Made by a program: the position numbers and the translations under genes. A stretch of DNA of 64,000 nucleotides from Mycoplasma haemocanis str. Illinois. Its GTDB lineage: Bacteria > Bacillota_I > Bacilli_A > Mycoplasmatales > Mycoplasmoidaceae. A model generated the notes under the pieces. The model did not search any database and was not told the DNA's origin. It worked only from the letters and a program-made list of their open reading frames with translations. Within the stretch, counting starts at the first letter, position 1. Every line of letters begins with the position of its first letter. Positions 12,039 to 23,788 of this stretch are shown here, in pieces. Location of the stretch: positions 62,001-126,000 of the forward strand of contig NC_016638.1 of assembly GCF_000238995.1 (NCBI RefSeq), read 5' to 3'.

Positions 12039-12836
12039 ATGAAGATTTTATTTGTAGGAGATATATTTGGATCTCCCGGGCGGAAGACAATAGAGACATT
12101 TCTTCCGGTTATTCGTAAGAATGAAGGAATAGATCTGGTAATAGCTAACGCCGAGAATTCTGCGCACGGAAAAGGACTAACTCCCAAGATATTTAGGAGC
12201 TTGATAAATAGTGGTGTGGATTTTGTAACTATGGGAAACCATACTTGGTTTAGAAATGAAGTTTTGGATGTTTTAAATAAGGAAGACAATATAGTGAGGC
12301 CTTTGAATTTAAGTGAGAACTTTTCGCATTTTAATGTGGGTTTTGGGAGTAGGGAATTGGAAATAAAAGGATTAAAAATTCGAATTACTAACCTTTTGGG
12401 AAGCAGTGTTCGCTTTAAGAACTTTCAAACTAATCCTTTTGTCGTGATGGAGAATCTTCTTGCTAATATTAAAAAGCCAGACATTCATATAGTAGACTTT
12501 CATGCAGAGACTACAAGCGAAAAGTATGCATTTTTATGAGCATTTAACGGAAGAGTTGATGCTATATTGGGAACTCATACCCACGTTCCTACTAATGATG
12601 CTCAAGTAACAGAAGAACATACTGCTTTTATTTGTGATGTAGGAATGACCGGACCTTCTAAAGGGGTAATAGGTGGAGAGAGGAATAGAATAATTAAGAA
12701 GTTTTTTGATCCCTCTTCCCGATTCATTTTGGAAGTGCAGGAGGGTCCTTCTCAACTTTCGTCAGTTATTTTGAATTTTGATGAGGGTATAGGAAAGATG
12801 ACTTCCATAACCCCCTTATTACTCAAGCGTGATTAG
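12039..12836 (+). CDS. ymdB: YmdB family metallophosphodiesterase
   Basis: A 265-residue member of the calcineurin-like phosphoesterases; B. subtilis YmdB hydrolyses 2',3'-cyclic nucleotides and affects the biofilm/motility switch. Metal-binding motifs are all seen: GDIFGSPGR (residues 7-15), NAENSAHGKG (37-46), GNHTW (68-72), DFHAETTSEK and GTHTHVPT. One UGA (12537) is Trp. Length matches the family (about 265). In Firmicutes and Mollicutes ymdB is often next to rny or rnr-type genes; here it follows an RNase R remnant and is followed 2 bp later by dnaX. Confidence 0.93.
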
Positions 12837-12838
12837 TA

Positions 12839-14497
12839 ATGCAGGAATTAAATCTATATAACAAGTACCGTCCAAAGAGTCTTTCAGATTTAATTGGTCA
12901 GGAGACTATTAAGAACCAAATAAGACAGATATTCACACAAAATAAACTTTTGCAGTCCTTTATCTTTTACGGATTACATGGAACTGGAAAAACTTCTGTA
13001 GCAAGGATTTTTTCTAAAGCTTGAAATTGTCCTAAATTTAGTGAATTAGGAGATGTTTGTAATGAATGTGAAAGTTGTAAGTTAATAGATCAGAATAGGA
13101 CTACCGATATCTATGAAATAGATGCAGCGTCTAATAGTGGAGTCGAAAACATAAGAGATGTTATCCATCATACTAAATATTTTGCCTTAAATTTAAAGAA
13201 GAAAGTTTACATTATAGATGAAGCCCATAATTTAAGTAATTCAGCTTGAAATGCTCTTTTAAAGACAATAGAAGAGCCGTCTGAATATGTAATTTTCTTA
13301 TTTTTAACTACTAATATTCAGAAAATACCTGACACCATTATCTCCAGATGTCACAAGTACAATTTCAATTATTTATCGACTGACAATTTAATAACTCTAA
13401 TAAATACGGTTTGTAAAGCGGAATCCAGGGAAATCTCTTCTGAAGCAAGTGAAAGATTGGCTAATTTGGCAGAAGGTTCTGCAAGGGAATGTCTTAGTTT
13501 ATTAGAGCAAGTATTTTTAAATGCTCCAGATACAATAGAGGTCTCTGATATTGAACAGGTATTTTCTTTATCTTCTAGAAAGGATACTTTACATTTAGCT
13601 TCTTTAATAATCTCGGGAACTCTGGAAGAATCTCTTAAGTATTTAGAGAGTTTGAATCACTTAAATAAGAACCTCTTCAATTATTTTTCAGAGCTTCTAT
13701 CTTTATTCTTAGATATTTTTATTTATAAGGAAACATCCAATGATCGATTAATGCGAAGATTTAGTTCCCAGGAAATTCAAGGTCTTCTAAATTTTCCAGT
13801 ATTGGATGGTGCTGATATTCTTTATGAATTCTTAAAAAAATATTCTCCTTCTTCCGGGAGATTCGAATGGTATCAGTTATTGCTATTTAAGCTTCATGAA
13901 TTGATCAAGGATCATGTTCCTTCTTCCCCAGAAGTTAAGAAGCTAGAATCTAAGCCAATAGTAGAGGTTTCAAGTGAGATTAAGGAGATAAAGATAACTA
14001 CCTCACCATCCCCCAAAAAGGAGAATCGCCAGTTTGAACTAAAAATTCCTAAAATTTCAATAAGTGAGGATTTAGAGAAAAAGATTTTTTATAGCTTTAA
14101 AAATTCTTCGAAAAGTTTAAGTAAAGAAAATTGAACTCTACATCAAAAACTAGTGGATGGAGATAAGTTAAATTCTGAATTTAAGGAGTTATTTAAGAGA
14201 ATAAGCAAAAAATGTGGGCTATTTAGCACTTCGAAAACAGTTTTAGTAGTTTTTGATGAAGACAAGGATGTTACTAAGTTTTATGACTTTTTGAAAAAAG
14301 ATGAAATACAAGAGACATTAAAAGGTGCTTTTTTGAAGGAATACTTTTGAATAGCTTTAACATCGGAGAGATTCAAACATTATCATGATCTTTTCAAAAC
14401 TAAAAAGGAAGAGGAATATTTGGACCACTTAATATTTGATACCAGTAAGAGAAGCGAAGTATATAAGGATGTAGTTAAAATCTTGGAATCTGACTAG
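12839..14497 (+). CDS. dnaX: DNA polymerase III subunit gamma/tau
   Basis: A 552-residue clamp-loader ATPase. It begins NKYRPKSLSDLIGQ, has Walker A GLHGTGKTS (45-53), a four-cysteine zinc module (C65, then C-x2-C-x2-C near residue 76-82), Walker B YIIDEAHNLS and the sensor-type ISRC motif (IPDTIISRC). The C-terminal third is poorly conserved and Lys/Ser-rich, as in tau proteins. UGA Trp codons at 13022, 13247, 14132 and 14348 split the frame under the standard code. It is followed 2 bp later by ybaB, the usual dnaX-ybaB pairing in bacteria. Confidence 0.96.
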
Positions 14498-14499
14498 CT

Positions 14500-14799
14500 A
14501 TGGATCAAAGGATGTTACAAAAACTTTTGGCGGATGCACAAAAGGGTAAGAAGCTTTTAGATAAGAGAATGGCAGAGATTGAAAGTACAACTTTCAATGT
14601 GTCTGTTGGTGGTAATTTGATTAATCTTTCGGCCAATGGTAAATATGAGATTTTGTCTTGCACCATAAGTCCTGATGCTCTGGCGGATGTAGAAACTCTT
14701 CAAGATTTAGTAGTGTCAGCTTTCAACGAATTGGTTAAGAAGGTTCAGGAAGAGGTTCAAAAGGTAGAGGCAAGTTTTGTTCCTAAGATGCCTTTTTAA
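14500..14799 (+). CDS. ybaB: YbaB/EbfC nucleoid-associated protein
   Basis: A 99-residue protein, normal for the family, which binds DNA as a dimer. It has an N-terminal helix (MLQKLLADAQKGKKLL), a central beta region with VSVGGNLINLSANGKYEILS and SPDALADVETLQDLVVSAFN, then a C-terminal helix. Those blocks match the YbaB order. Sits between dnaX and lysS with 2-bp gaps on each side, so it is surely part of the same transcript. Confidence 0.9.
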   Translation: MDQRMLQKLLADAQKGKKLLDKRMAEIESTTFNVSVGGNLINLSANGKYEILSCTISPDALADVETLQDLVVSAFNELVKKVQEEVQKVEASFVPKMPF

Positions 14800-14801
14800 G
14801 G

Positions 14802-16229
14802 ATGTCTTTTGAGGAAATTCATGAGCAAGAACAAAGTAGGAGAAAGAATTTAGATTCCTTAAAAGAGAATCCTTTTTCCATAGAAAAGGTTTCTGCTTCT
14901 CACGAAATTGCTTCGGTTGTTAAAGATTATTCTGGCCTTTTAGAGAAAAATGAATCCATATCCCTTATAGGGCGCTTGGTTTCGATAAGGGAACCTTTTG
15001 CCACCCTAAGGGAGGAGTGGAATGATATGCAAATTTACTTTAGAAAAGGAGATTTAGGATCCTTAGATGTGGGTGATTTTATATTTGTTGAAGGAACTTT
15101 GTTTAAGACTAAATTAGGGATTCTAACTTTAAGAGCTAAATCCCATAAGGTAATTTCTAAATGTTTAAACTCCTTTCCTTCCCAATATTATGGAATTAAG
15201 GATAAGGAGATACAACTTAGGAACAGAGTAGTTCATTGTTTGGTTGATCAGGATGTATTTAATACCTTTAAACGTAGAGCTCAGATAATTAGATCCATCC
15301 GCAATTTTTTAGATGGTAAAGGCTACTTAGAATTTGAAACTCCCATTTTAGAATCCAATTATGGTGGAGCTAATGCAGTCCCGTTTAGAACTTACTATAA
15401 AGCGCTTAAATCCGATTTTTTCTTAAGAATAGCAACAGAGATATCTCTTAAGAAGATCATTATCTCTGGATTTTCAAAAATTTACGAGATTGGAAGAGTA
15501 TTTAGAAATGAAGGAATAGATAGTACCCATAATCCCGAATTCACTTCACTAGAGATATATACCGTTAATTGTGGATTAGATGGGGTTATGGATTTGACTG
15601 AATCACTATTTAAACATGTTGCAGAAGAGTTAAAGTTGGATTCTGTAGTTTGAAATGAAAGAAATATCTCTTTTAAGCGGCCCTTCAGGAGAGTTTCTAT
15701 TGCAGAGTTGTTGAAGGAGAAGATTGATGTGGATTTCTACAATGACGATATCTCATTAGAACGGGCTCTTGCATTAGCGAAAGCCCAGGCTGTCCATTTA
15801 GAAAAGCATCAGGAGACGGTAGGACATATATTTCATCTGTTATTTGAAAAATTAGTAGAGAAGGATTTAGTAGAACCTACTTTTGTCACTGGATTTCATA
15901 AAGACGTATCCCCTTTATCTAAGTCGGATCCTAAGAATTCTAATTTCACTTTAAGATACGAACTTTACATAGGTGGTAAGGAGTTTTCAAATGGATTTGC
16001 AGAATTGAACGATCCGGATGATCAATTGGAAAGATTTAAAAAGCAAGTTGAAGAGAGAGATTTGGGGAATGAGGAAGCATTTGATGTTGATTATGAGTAT
16101 ATAGAATCTATGAAATATGGCTTGCCCCCTACGGGAGGAATTGGGATAGGGATTGATAGATTGGTAATGCTTTTTACTGAAAAGAAATCCATTAAGGATG
16201 TGATATTCTTCCCTCAGCTAAAAAAATAG
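14802..16229 (+). CDS. lysS: lysyl-tRNA synthetase (class II)
   Basis: A 475-residue enzyme that charges tRNA-Lys. The N-terminal OB anticodon-binding domain (residues about 45-135) contains GRLVSIREPFATL. Class II motif 2 is YEIGRVFRNEGIDSTHNPEFTSLE and motif 3 is GGIGIGIDRLVMLFTEKKSIKDVIFFP at the C-terminus. FLDGKGYLEFETPIL marks motif 1. One UGA (15652) is Trp. It is a little shorter than E. coli LysS (505), mainly at the N-terminus. A matching tRNA-Lys (TTT) is in the tRNA cluster at 49633. Confidence 0.97.
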
Positions 16230-16231
16230 TC

Positions 16232-19009
16232 TTGTATCATCCCCCCCTTTTTGTTCGTTCTAATTTTACTTTTCTTAAATCCACATTAAGAGTAGAGGAC
16301 ATATTAGATTTTTCATTATCTCAAGGATACAAGCATGCTCTAATAACTGACTTTAAGAATTCTTATGCTTGAGTTAACTTCTATAAATCCTGCAAAAAGA
16401 AAGGTCTGAAGCCTATTTTCGGTCTTGAAGTAAATTATCTTAAATCTATAGTACTTCTTATTGCCTTTAATAAGACAGGATACGAGAATTTAATAAGAAC
16501 TTCCACTTACGGTTTATCTCCCCATCAACTTGAGGGTATAGTCGTTATACATTTAGATGGAGAGATAACTCTATCCGAGCATAGTCATTTTTATGTGGCC
16601 AATTCTAAAGAGCCAAATGGGGTATACGTTCGTGAGAATAAATTTCTTAATAAGGAAGATTATGAATTCTTTTGCCTTCTAAGATCCATAGAGAATCAAT
16701 CTCTTCTCTCGGAGGAATTAGAACTGAATAGGCATTTCTCTGACGATTATCTAAATCAGGAATGTCCTTATGATGATAGTTCTCATCTTGTTACGAACAT
16801 ATACCAGATATTGGACCTATGCCAAGACTATGAGATTTTTGATAGTTCTGGGAAGCTTCAATTCTTTCGGGATTCTAATGAGACTCTCAGGCAATTATCT
16901 GATATAGCTTTAAAACGATTTAACTTTGATTCTAACGAGACCTTTCGGGTTTATAGAGAGAGGCTAGATCTAGAATTATCGATAGTTATTCAAAAAGGCT
17001 TTGCAGACTACTTTCTGATAGTTCAAGAAGCAGTCAGTTGGGCTAAGAACAATGGTATTTGTATTGGCCCTGGTAGAGGTTCTGTTTGTGGTTCCCTATT
17101 AGCTTACGTATTAGGAATTACAGAAGTAGATCCTATTAAGTACGTCCTTTATTTTGAGAGATTTTTAAATCCGGAGAGAGAGATCATTCCGGATATAGAT
17201 ATTGATATTTCTAATAATAAAAGGCATCTCTTACTAGAGCATTTAAGGGATAGGTATGGTCCCGATCATGTGTCTTTAATAATTACTTTTTCCACTTTTA
17301 AAAGTAAAAATTCAGCAAGAGAGATAGCAAGATCTTTTGGTCTTCCTAAGGAAAAGTTGGATTTTGTTAGTGAGAATAATTTTTCCAACAAACAAAAAGA
17401 TCTTCTTAGAAGAATCTCGGACTTTCCTAAGAATAGTTCTGTTCATGCGGCTGGGGTAATAATATCTTCCACTCCATTAAGCTCCTTAGTTCCTCTAGTG
17501 GTCAAGGAGAATTCTTTAAATTTGACTCAGTGAGAAGCCGATGATCTGAAGGAGTTAAATTTAATTAAATTTGATTTTTTAGCTCTTCATCATTTGAGTG
17601 TGATGGATGAGATAGTTAATAATATTCAGGAAGATTTGGACTTAGATTTAGATTGATCTGAAATAGATGAGAATGATCCTAAGGTTTATGAACTTCTGAT
17701 TAGTGGAAAGACATCTTTTATTTTTCAATTTGATAGCCCTAAAATAAAGGAATTAATACAGAAATTTAAGCCCTCTTCCCTATTAGATTTAGCCTTACTT
17801 TCCGCTATTCACAGACCTGGAGCTTCTGATCAAATTCCCACACTGTTAAATCGAAAGTTTTCTAATTCTCAACAGGATTCTCTTCCGGAGCCTTTTAAAT
17901 CTAAACTAGGAGATACCTATGGGTTGATTATCTATCAGGAGCAGGTGATGCAAATTATCTCCCAAATAACTTCTTCTCATTTCGGTTATTCAGATAATTT
18001 CAGAAGGAATTTATCGGATCCCAACAAGATTGAAGAATGTTCAAAAACGTTTTTTGATAAAGGACTGAAAAATGGTTATTCCGAGAAGGATTTAAGTCTA
18101 ATTTGGGGCTATATATCTAAGTTCGCTAGCTACGGTTTCAATAAATCTCACGCCGTAGCATATGCTATTATTTCATACAGGCTCCTATGACTAAAGACCT
18201 ATTATCCTCAATACTTTTATAAGGAAATATTAGATTTTTCAGATTCGGCAGAATGCTTCTCGGAGATACAGAGCTCCGGCTTTAATTTCCAATATCCTAA
18301 ACTTGGTCATTCTTTATTAAGGGAATTTTCCTTTTCTGATAATACCATCTATTTTCCACTTTCAAAAGTAATCAAACTATCACCTCACTTCTTTGAAAAA
18401 TTCCCAGAAGATAAGAAATATAGCTCGATTCTAGAGGCTTTAAAGCATCTAGTTTCTCTAAAGATCGCAAAGGAAGATTTACTGATTTTAATAAGGATAG
18501 GATTTTTCGCATCTAAAGAGCATCCTCACTTTTGAGTTTCCAATTTGGATGAGGTATATTCGTTCAGTCTTTTTGTTAGAGAGGATAATCAATCTTTATT
18601 TGACTTAAACCTGAATGATGTGGAAATAACTGATGAGATTAAGAAGGAATACAGGGCTTATCCTTCTAAATATCTGGGAATCGATTTAGATAAGTGGAGT
18701 TTGAATTCTTCTGTATTTAAAAAGAATGCTTCTTTGAAATCTATAATCTCCTTGCCCGATCAAAAAGAAACAAGTCAGAAATATTTAGCTTTTCTGTCTT
18801 CCATAAAGTCCGCTAAATCTTCGGCTGGAAAGGATTTTTGGTGATTAATTTTTGCTGAGAGACTTTATATCTCACAAAGAGTAGCTTATTTTGGATCCGA
18901 GATAAAGTCCCTTCAGGAAGCTTTATCTATGAATTATGCTGTTCTCGCTACTATAGATAGAAATAAAGATTTTTTCACAGTTTCAAAAGTAAAGGTCTTT
19001 AAGAGATAA
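16232..19009 (+). CDS. dnaE: DNA polymerase III alpha subunit, DnaE type, with degraded PHP domain
   Basis: A 925-residue polymerase if translation starts at the TTG at 16232, 2 bp after lysS stops; no ATG is in frame nearby. The N-terminus aligns with the PHP domain (ITDFKNSYAWVNFYKSCKKKGLKPIFGLEVNY), but the metal-binding histidines are gone: the HxHS motif reads PLFVRSN and the TDH motif reads TDF. The polymerase core is intact: GPGRGSVCGSLLAYVLGI and FERFLNPEREIIPDIDIDIS carry the catalytic aspartates, and YQEQVMQI with FNKSHAVAYA follow. Eight or more UGA codons are Trp. In Gram-positive relatives PolC is the main replicase and DnaE works on the lagging strand; no polC is in this window. 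Confidence 0.93.
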
Positions 19010-19010
19010 G

Positions 19011-19850
19011 GTGAGTAAGGAGTTGGCGGTAATTATTGATGGCAACGCCTTTATATATAAAGCTTATTTTGCCTCTCAAGCAGAGTTAATTAAGAATAAA
19101 AAGACTGACGAAGAGATTTCTAAGTTCTTCGGAAGAACGATTCAGGCTGTTCTTAATATGTGCAAACCTCTCCTTCTTAAGAAGGATTACAAATATGCTG
19201 TAGTTGTTTTTGATAGCTCAAAAAAGACTTTTAGGCAGGAAAAATTTCAAAATTACAAGGCTAATAGGGCTTCTATGCCACACCCTTTACTTAAAGGGTT
19301 GGATGACATAAAGTCCATGTTGAACAGTTTGGGATTTCGAATTGTAAATGCTCCTCAAAATTATGAAGGAGATGATGTGATATGTACTTTGAGTCATCTT
19401 TTTCATCACCGAGCAGTATTGACAGATATCTTTTCCACCGATAGAGATCTTCTACAGTTAGTTACTGAAAATATTACAGTAAATATTCTGAGAAGCAAAG
19501 GACTCCCGCCTCAGGAATACAAATATGAAGAATTTTCGGCTTTAACTGGAGGATTGAGCCCGAGTCAAATCCCCCAACTTAAGGCTATGGCCGGGGATAG
19601 TTCAGATAATTATGGTGGGATACCTGGCATTGGAAGCAAAACTGCTATGGAGTTATTAAAGAAGTATTCAACTATAGATAATATATATGAGAATTTAGAT
19701 CAGTTACCCGATAGGATAAGTAGAAAATTTGTGGAGCATAAGAAGACGGTTGATCTTTTTTTAGAAATTTCAACTACTGTGAAAGATATTGAGATTTCTC
19801 AAGATTTAGACTCTTATGTTAAGAATAAAGTCTCTGGAGATTGAAAGTAA
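19011..19850 (+). CDS. 5'-3' exonuclease (PolA N-terminal domain type)
   Basis: A 279-residue stand-alone flap/5'-3' exonuclease, starting at GTG one base after dnaE ends. It has [54 protein letters not shown] and the helix-hairpin-helix [18 protein letters not shown], with acidic metal ligands in the expected places. There is no polymerase domain; mycoplasmas often keep only this part of PolA for primer removal. The true end is TAA at 19848-19850, since the UGA at 19842 is Trp. It overlaps the start of pth by 10 bases. Confidence 0.93.
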
Positions 19851-20407
19851 TAGTTGGTTTAGGAAATCCAGGAGACAAATATGAATGCACTCACCACAAT
19901 GTGGGATTTTTGGCAATAGATTATCTCCTATTACAGAACTCTATTAGTAGTACTTCACATAGATCATTTAAATCTTTGTTATATTGACCTAGCGGAGCTC
20001 TTGAGTCGGTAGTTTTTTGTAAGCCTCAGACATTTATGAATCTGTCCGGAGAAGCTTTAAGAGAGTTGAAATCTTTTTACAAGCTTCGGAATTCTGACTT
20101 CTTAGTAATATATGATGATCTTTATTTAGAGACAGGAAAAATAAAGCTATCTTTGAATAAAGGGTCTTCGGGACACAACGGTATAAAGAATATAGTTGCG
20201 GAACTAGGTGGTAATGATTTTTTAAAGTTGAGAATAGGCATTGGTCCACGTTCCAAGATAGAACATTCTATAGCTGATTTCGTTTTAAGAAGGATCGATA
20301 ATGATGACTTAGAGAAGATACGGTTATGTTTTCCAAAGATACAGGAGGTTATATTGGACTTTCTAAAGGGATTCCCTCCAGATAAGCTGATGAATGACTT
20401 TAATTAA
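19841..20407 (+). CDS. pth: peptidyl-tRNA hydrolase
   Basis: A 188-residue enzyme that frees tRNA from dropped-off peptidyl-tRNA. Starts at TTG (19841) within the end of the exonuclease gene; this start gives the invariant N-terminus [21 protein letters not shown]. The catalytic histidine (HNVGF), [27 protein letters not shown] and [11 protein letters not shown] are all present. One UGA (19987) is Trp. The length matches the family (about 190). It closes the co-directional run that began with dnaK. Confidence 0.96.
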
Positions 20408-20446
20408 TGTTCCGTTTTAATTTGTCCCTTCTATTAATTAATTGTC

Positions 20447-22693
20447 ATGAAAGCGGGGATAGTGGCGGTTGCCACTGAACTTCTTAATTCTCCTAATTAC
20501 CTTCAGCAAGCCCAAACGACCCATTCATCCTTAAATTACGACTATTCCTTATTTTCTCAATTACGTAATTCTAGAAGTAAGCTCAATTTACCCGTTACTC
20601 TATATGTCTTTGAATCTTATTATAAGGCTCTAGATGTTTATACATACTTAGATGAATACACTTTTGAAGACGGGATCTTTATATATGATGCTCGTAATAA
20701 ATCTTCTTTAGGGAATGAATATAGATCTTCCCCACATTGACTTCGTAATTTACGTAAGTCTTATCACCATAAATATTATGGCAATCGTAAGAGAATGAAG
20801 GATACTCATGGAATACAGTCTTGATCAAATGTAGATTGATCTTATAGCTTTCTTGATCATAGTTTAGGTCTTAATAGGATAGTTAGACTGGAGTATCCTT
20901 CCTCATATGTTGCCTTTGAACCACAACCTAAAAGATTTGTTTTAGATTACAACTATAGACACTCCTCTAAGATAAATCTATATTCCACATATTTATGAAA
21001 GGCAACGGGGGAGGGGATTGGAGTTGCCTCTCCAACCTATAGTTTTGGAAAATTGAAGAACCACCCTTTAAACGCTAAGAAGCTTTTTAAGTCGTGGGTG
21101 GATGCCGGAAGCTGTAAAGAATATAGCGATAAGTTTTCATTACAATCACTTTCAATTTACAGTAATACCGATCCGGGATTTGATGGAATTTGTGACGTAA
21201 TAGATTTAAAGTTCTTTGAAAATACTGGCTTTGCTAATGGGTATGACTCTTATAGATGAACTTCTCCATATGTCGGATTTAAGAGGAGTGTTGAGAATTA
21301 TTGAACTAATGAATACTACTATTATCTTCTAGGGGAAGTAAGGGATCAATATGGAAGTAGTCATGATTTGAATGGAAGCTATGATAGTAAGACGAGTTGA
21401 TTTGTAGATTATGACAATTTATTTATTGCATCTAACCCCAAAAGTCATGACGGTTCATACGATAAGTTTTATTTGGTATTAAATGAGAAGAAGATTAGAA
21501 ATCTTTCGAACTTTTTAACTGTTTCTTATCTTTTTGATTTTGAATTATCTCTTTCTGTTAATGGGCGCCCCAAGAGGTATAAATTTACCATGAAAGATGT
21601 ATTGGACCAAAAAACTGAATTTAATTTAGATCTAGATAAGAAACAGGAACTTCCAGTATTTTCTAATATCTCTTTATCCATAAGTAAAAGGGATGAAAAT
21701 AATGTTAAGAAATATGTTGATATATTTAAGCGATCATCATCTGACTTTAAATTCAAAGTAGATGAGGCAAATTTAAAAAAGAATAAGCAGGTTCCCGATG
21801 GAGTGGAGTTTTCCCAAGATGGATTGGAAGATCTATACCCTTCTCAACTTTTGGATAACAATGTTTTAAAAAGATTTTTCTCCATTTCCAACGGTAATGG
21901 ATATCGGGTGCCTATTTCTGATGAAGAATATGAGAAATTATCTCCTAAAGTGGAATTCGATGATGTGAATGGTTCTATTAATGTGAAGTACTATGACTTT
22001 TTAAAAAACGAGGATAATGAATTATCTTTCAGAAATTTACGATCGTTGCCGGATTTTAAATATTTCGATTTTGATTCTCTCGATAAAGATGCTTATTTGA
22101 AGCAATATATGGATTTACAATTAGTGGAAGATAACTCTTTAGAATCGAAAAAAGAGTACCGAATTTTAACTAAAAATACTCTCAACCCTTTGGTGCAGGC
22201 CCAATGGGAAAATCATTTTTTAAATAAAACGATCCATATATCGGGAAAGGATAACTTTGGATTAATTCCAAATTACTTTAAGTTTGATCCTGATAGTAAG
22301 TACCATCGTAAGAACGTTAAAGAGCTTTTCGAATTAAATTCAGCCTCTAAACAGATTGGTTTAACTCTTGATGATTATAAATATGAAGTTATGGAAGGTG
22401 TAAAAGGAGGAATTGCTGTAACTGTTACTTTGGATTTAAATAAAAATGGAAACTCCTACAAAGGACAAAAAACTTATTTCTTCAATGAGGATTCTCATCT
22501 TTCCATAGATGATAGTTTTGATCTCGCGAAAGATCGTTATGGAAAGATCAATGAATACAATCCATCCACACCTAGTGAAAATGATGCTTTTAAATATGCC
22601 TTTTTAGGTTTGGGCGGAGTTTTAGTTTCTTCCGTTGTTTCTCTATTATGTACTGAAGGCTTAAAATGTCTGAAGAAGCCTAAATATTTTTAA
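20447..22693 (+). CDS. hypothetical large protein with C-terminal membrane anchor
   Basis: A 748-residue product, not recognised. Its ATG has an in-frame TAA just upstream, so the N-terminus is secure. The first 14 residues are only weakly hydrophobic (MKAGIVAVATELL), short for a signal peptide. The body is hydrophilic and unusually rich in Tyr, Ser, Asn, Asp and Trp, with no coiled coil. One clear membrane helix is at residues about 717-736 (YAFLGLGGVLVSSVVSLLC), followed by a short basic tail LKCLKKPKYF. At least nine UGA codons are Trp, most in the first half. Composition suggests a surface or surface-exposed protein; topology is uncertain because no strong signal peptide is seen. Confidence 0.75.
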
Positions 22694-22707
22694 AATAGAT
22701 AGGTAAA

Positions 22708-22878
22708 ATGGCAGTTTCACCTAGAAGGGTTTCTAAATCTAGAAAGGGAATGAGAAATTCCCATTCCGCTTTAAAAACTACTTCCTTAGTTGTTTGTCAT
22801 AATTGTTCTAGACATATAAAATCACACTCGGTATGTGAATGTGGCTACTATAAAGGAAGACAAATCATTAAAAAGTAA
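22708..22878 (+). CDS. rpmF: 50S ribosomal protein L32
   Basis: A 56-residue protein. It begins MAVSPRRVSKSRKGMRNSH, the L32 N-terminus, and has a zinc ribbon with cysteine pairs at VCHNCSRH and VCECGYY. It ends in basic residues. The start ATG is preceded by AGATAGGTAAA. Too short to stand out by length alone, but the motif set is unambiguous. Confidence 0.93.
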   Translation: MAVSPRRVSKSRKGMRNSHSALKTTSLVVCHNCSRHIKSHSVCECGYYKGRQIIKK

Positions 22879-23044
22879 GGAGTTTGATTCTATCTCCGAG
22901 ATATTTGAAAGATATAAGATAGATCAGTATTTCTGAAGAAGTTATAAGGATACACCTAGAGTAAGGGGATTTAGAGCTATATTGGCCGTCGGATTTTTAT
23001 CTGTGATGCTTGCCATTGCTCTTTGCCATTTTCTTTTACCCTAG
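22835..23044 (+). CDS. small single-helix membrane protein (SecE-like?)
   Basis: A 69-residue product in a frame that overlaps the end of rpmF; GTG starts at 22835 or 22841 are the only in-frame options. It has a charged N-terminal half (KEDKSLKSKEFDSISEIFERYK), a short amphipathic stretch with a UGA Trp (YFWRSYKDTPRVRG), then one membrane helix of about 22 residues ending LCHFLLP. That layout (basic/amphipathic helix then one tail helix, 60-70 residues) is like bacterial SecE, the third translocon subunit, but no residue signature proves it. The next gene starts directly after its stop, which supports it being translated. Confidence 0.4.
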
Positions 23045-23788
23045 ATGTATTTCCTCTTTAGGGGTAAGGTGTATGAGAAGGCGGAGGTTGCTGCTTTATT
23101 CTCATTCTTAGCTGGATTAGTATTTCTTTCCGGGAATTTAATTTGAATCGTTATACACCCCAATCTCGCAGAGTTCTTTCAGAATTTTTCAAAGATTACT
23201 TTTAATAGTAATTTATTAGCTTTAATAGTCTCCGGACTCTATTACTTTAAACCAGATTGCAGGATATTCATAAACAACTTCTTTCTTACATTTGCAGCAG
23301 TATTACTTTGATTTGCCGGCTTAGGATTCTGATGTCTACTATTTCCCATCTTCTATATAGATTTAGGAAACTATATCGTTCCTTCTCACATTCAGGAATG
23401 ATACTATTTCTCTCTTTTCTTCGTCTTCTGAGATCATTTAGTTACTCAGATACTATTTCTAATAATGTTCTTATACTGCTGCCGCAAATCTAACTCTAAT
23501 TACTTAATACCTGTTCCTACCAAGTCTATAGGGTGTGCCGTGTATTTATGTTTAATGATATGAGTTTTTTGAAATGTGATACTTACTTATTTAGATGTAG
23601 CTTTTCCGACTTATGGAATTCTTACTAACTTTAACCCCCACTCCGAACATATGGAGCTTATGAATCTATTCAGTCTTAAATCTCTATTGGGATGCCATTT
23701 ACTATGCATTATTATTTCTTACGTTCTATTAATAACGTTCTCTCGAATATCCTTTCAAATACATATACACAACGTCGGTAAAGTTTAG
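23045..23788 (+). CDS. hypothetical polytopic membrane protein
   Basis: A 247-residue product whose ATG directly follows the stop of the previous frame. Six or so hydrophobic segments are spaced through it, at residues about 17-38, 57-67, 75-102, 118-140, 166-188 and 222-240, with short, sparsely charged loops. Six UGA codons are Trp. Histidines occur in loops (NPHSEH, QIHIHN), but no family motif was recognised. Its last 4 bases overlap the convergent nrdF stop. Confidence 0.7.
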
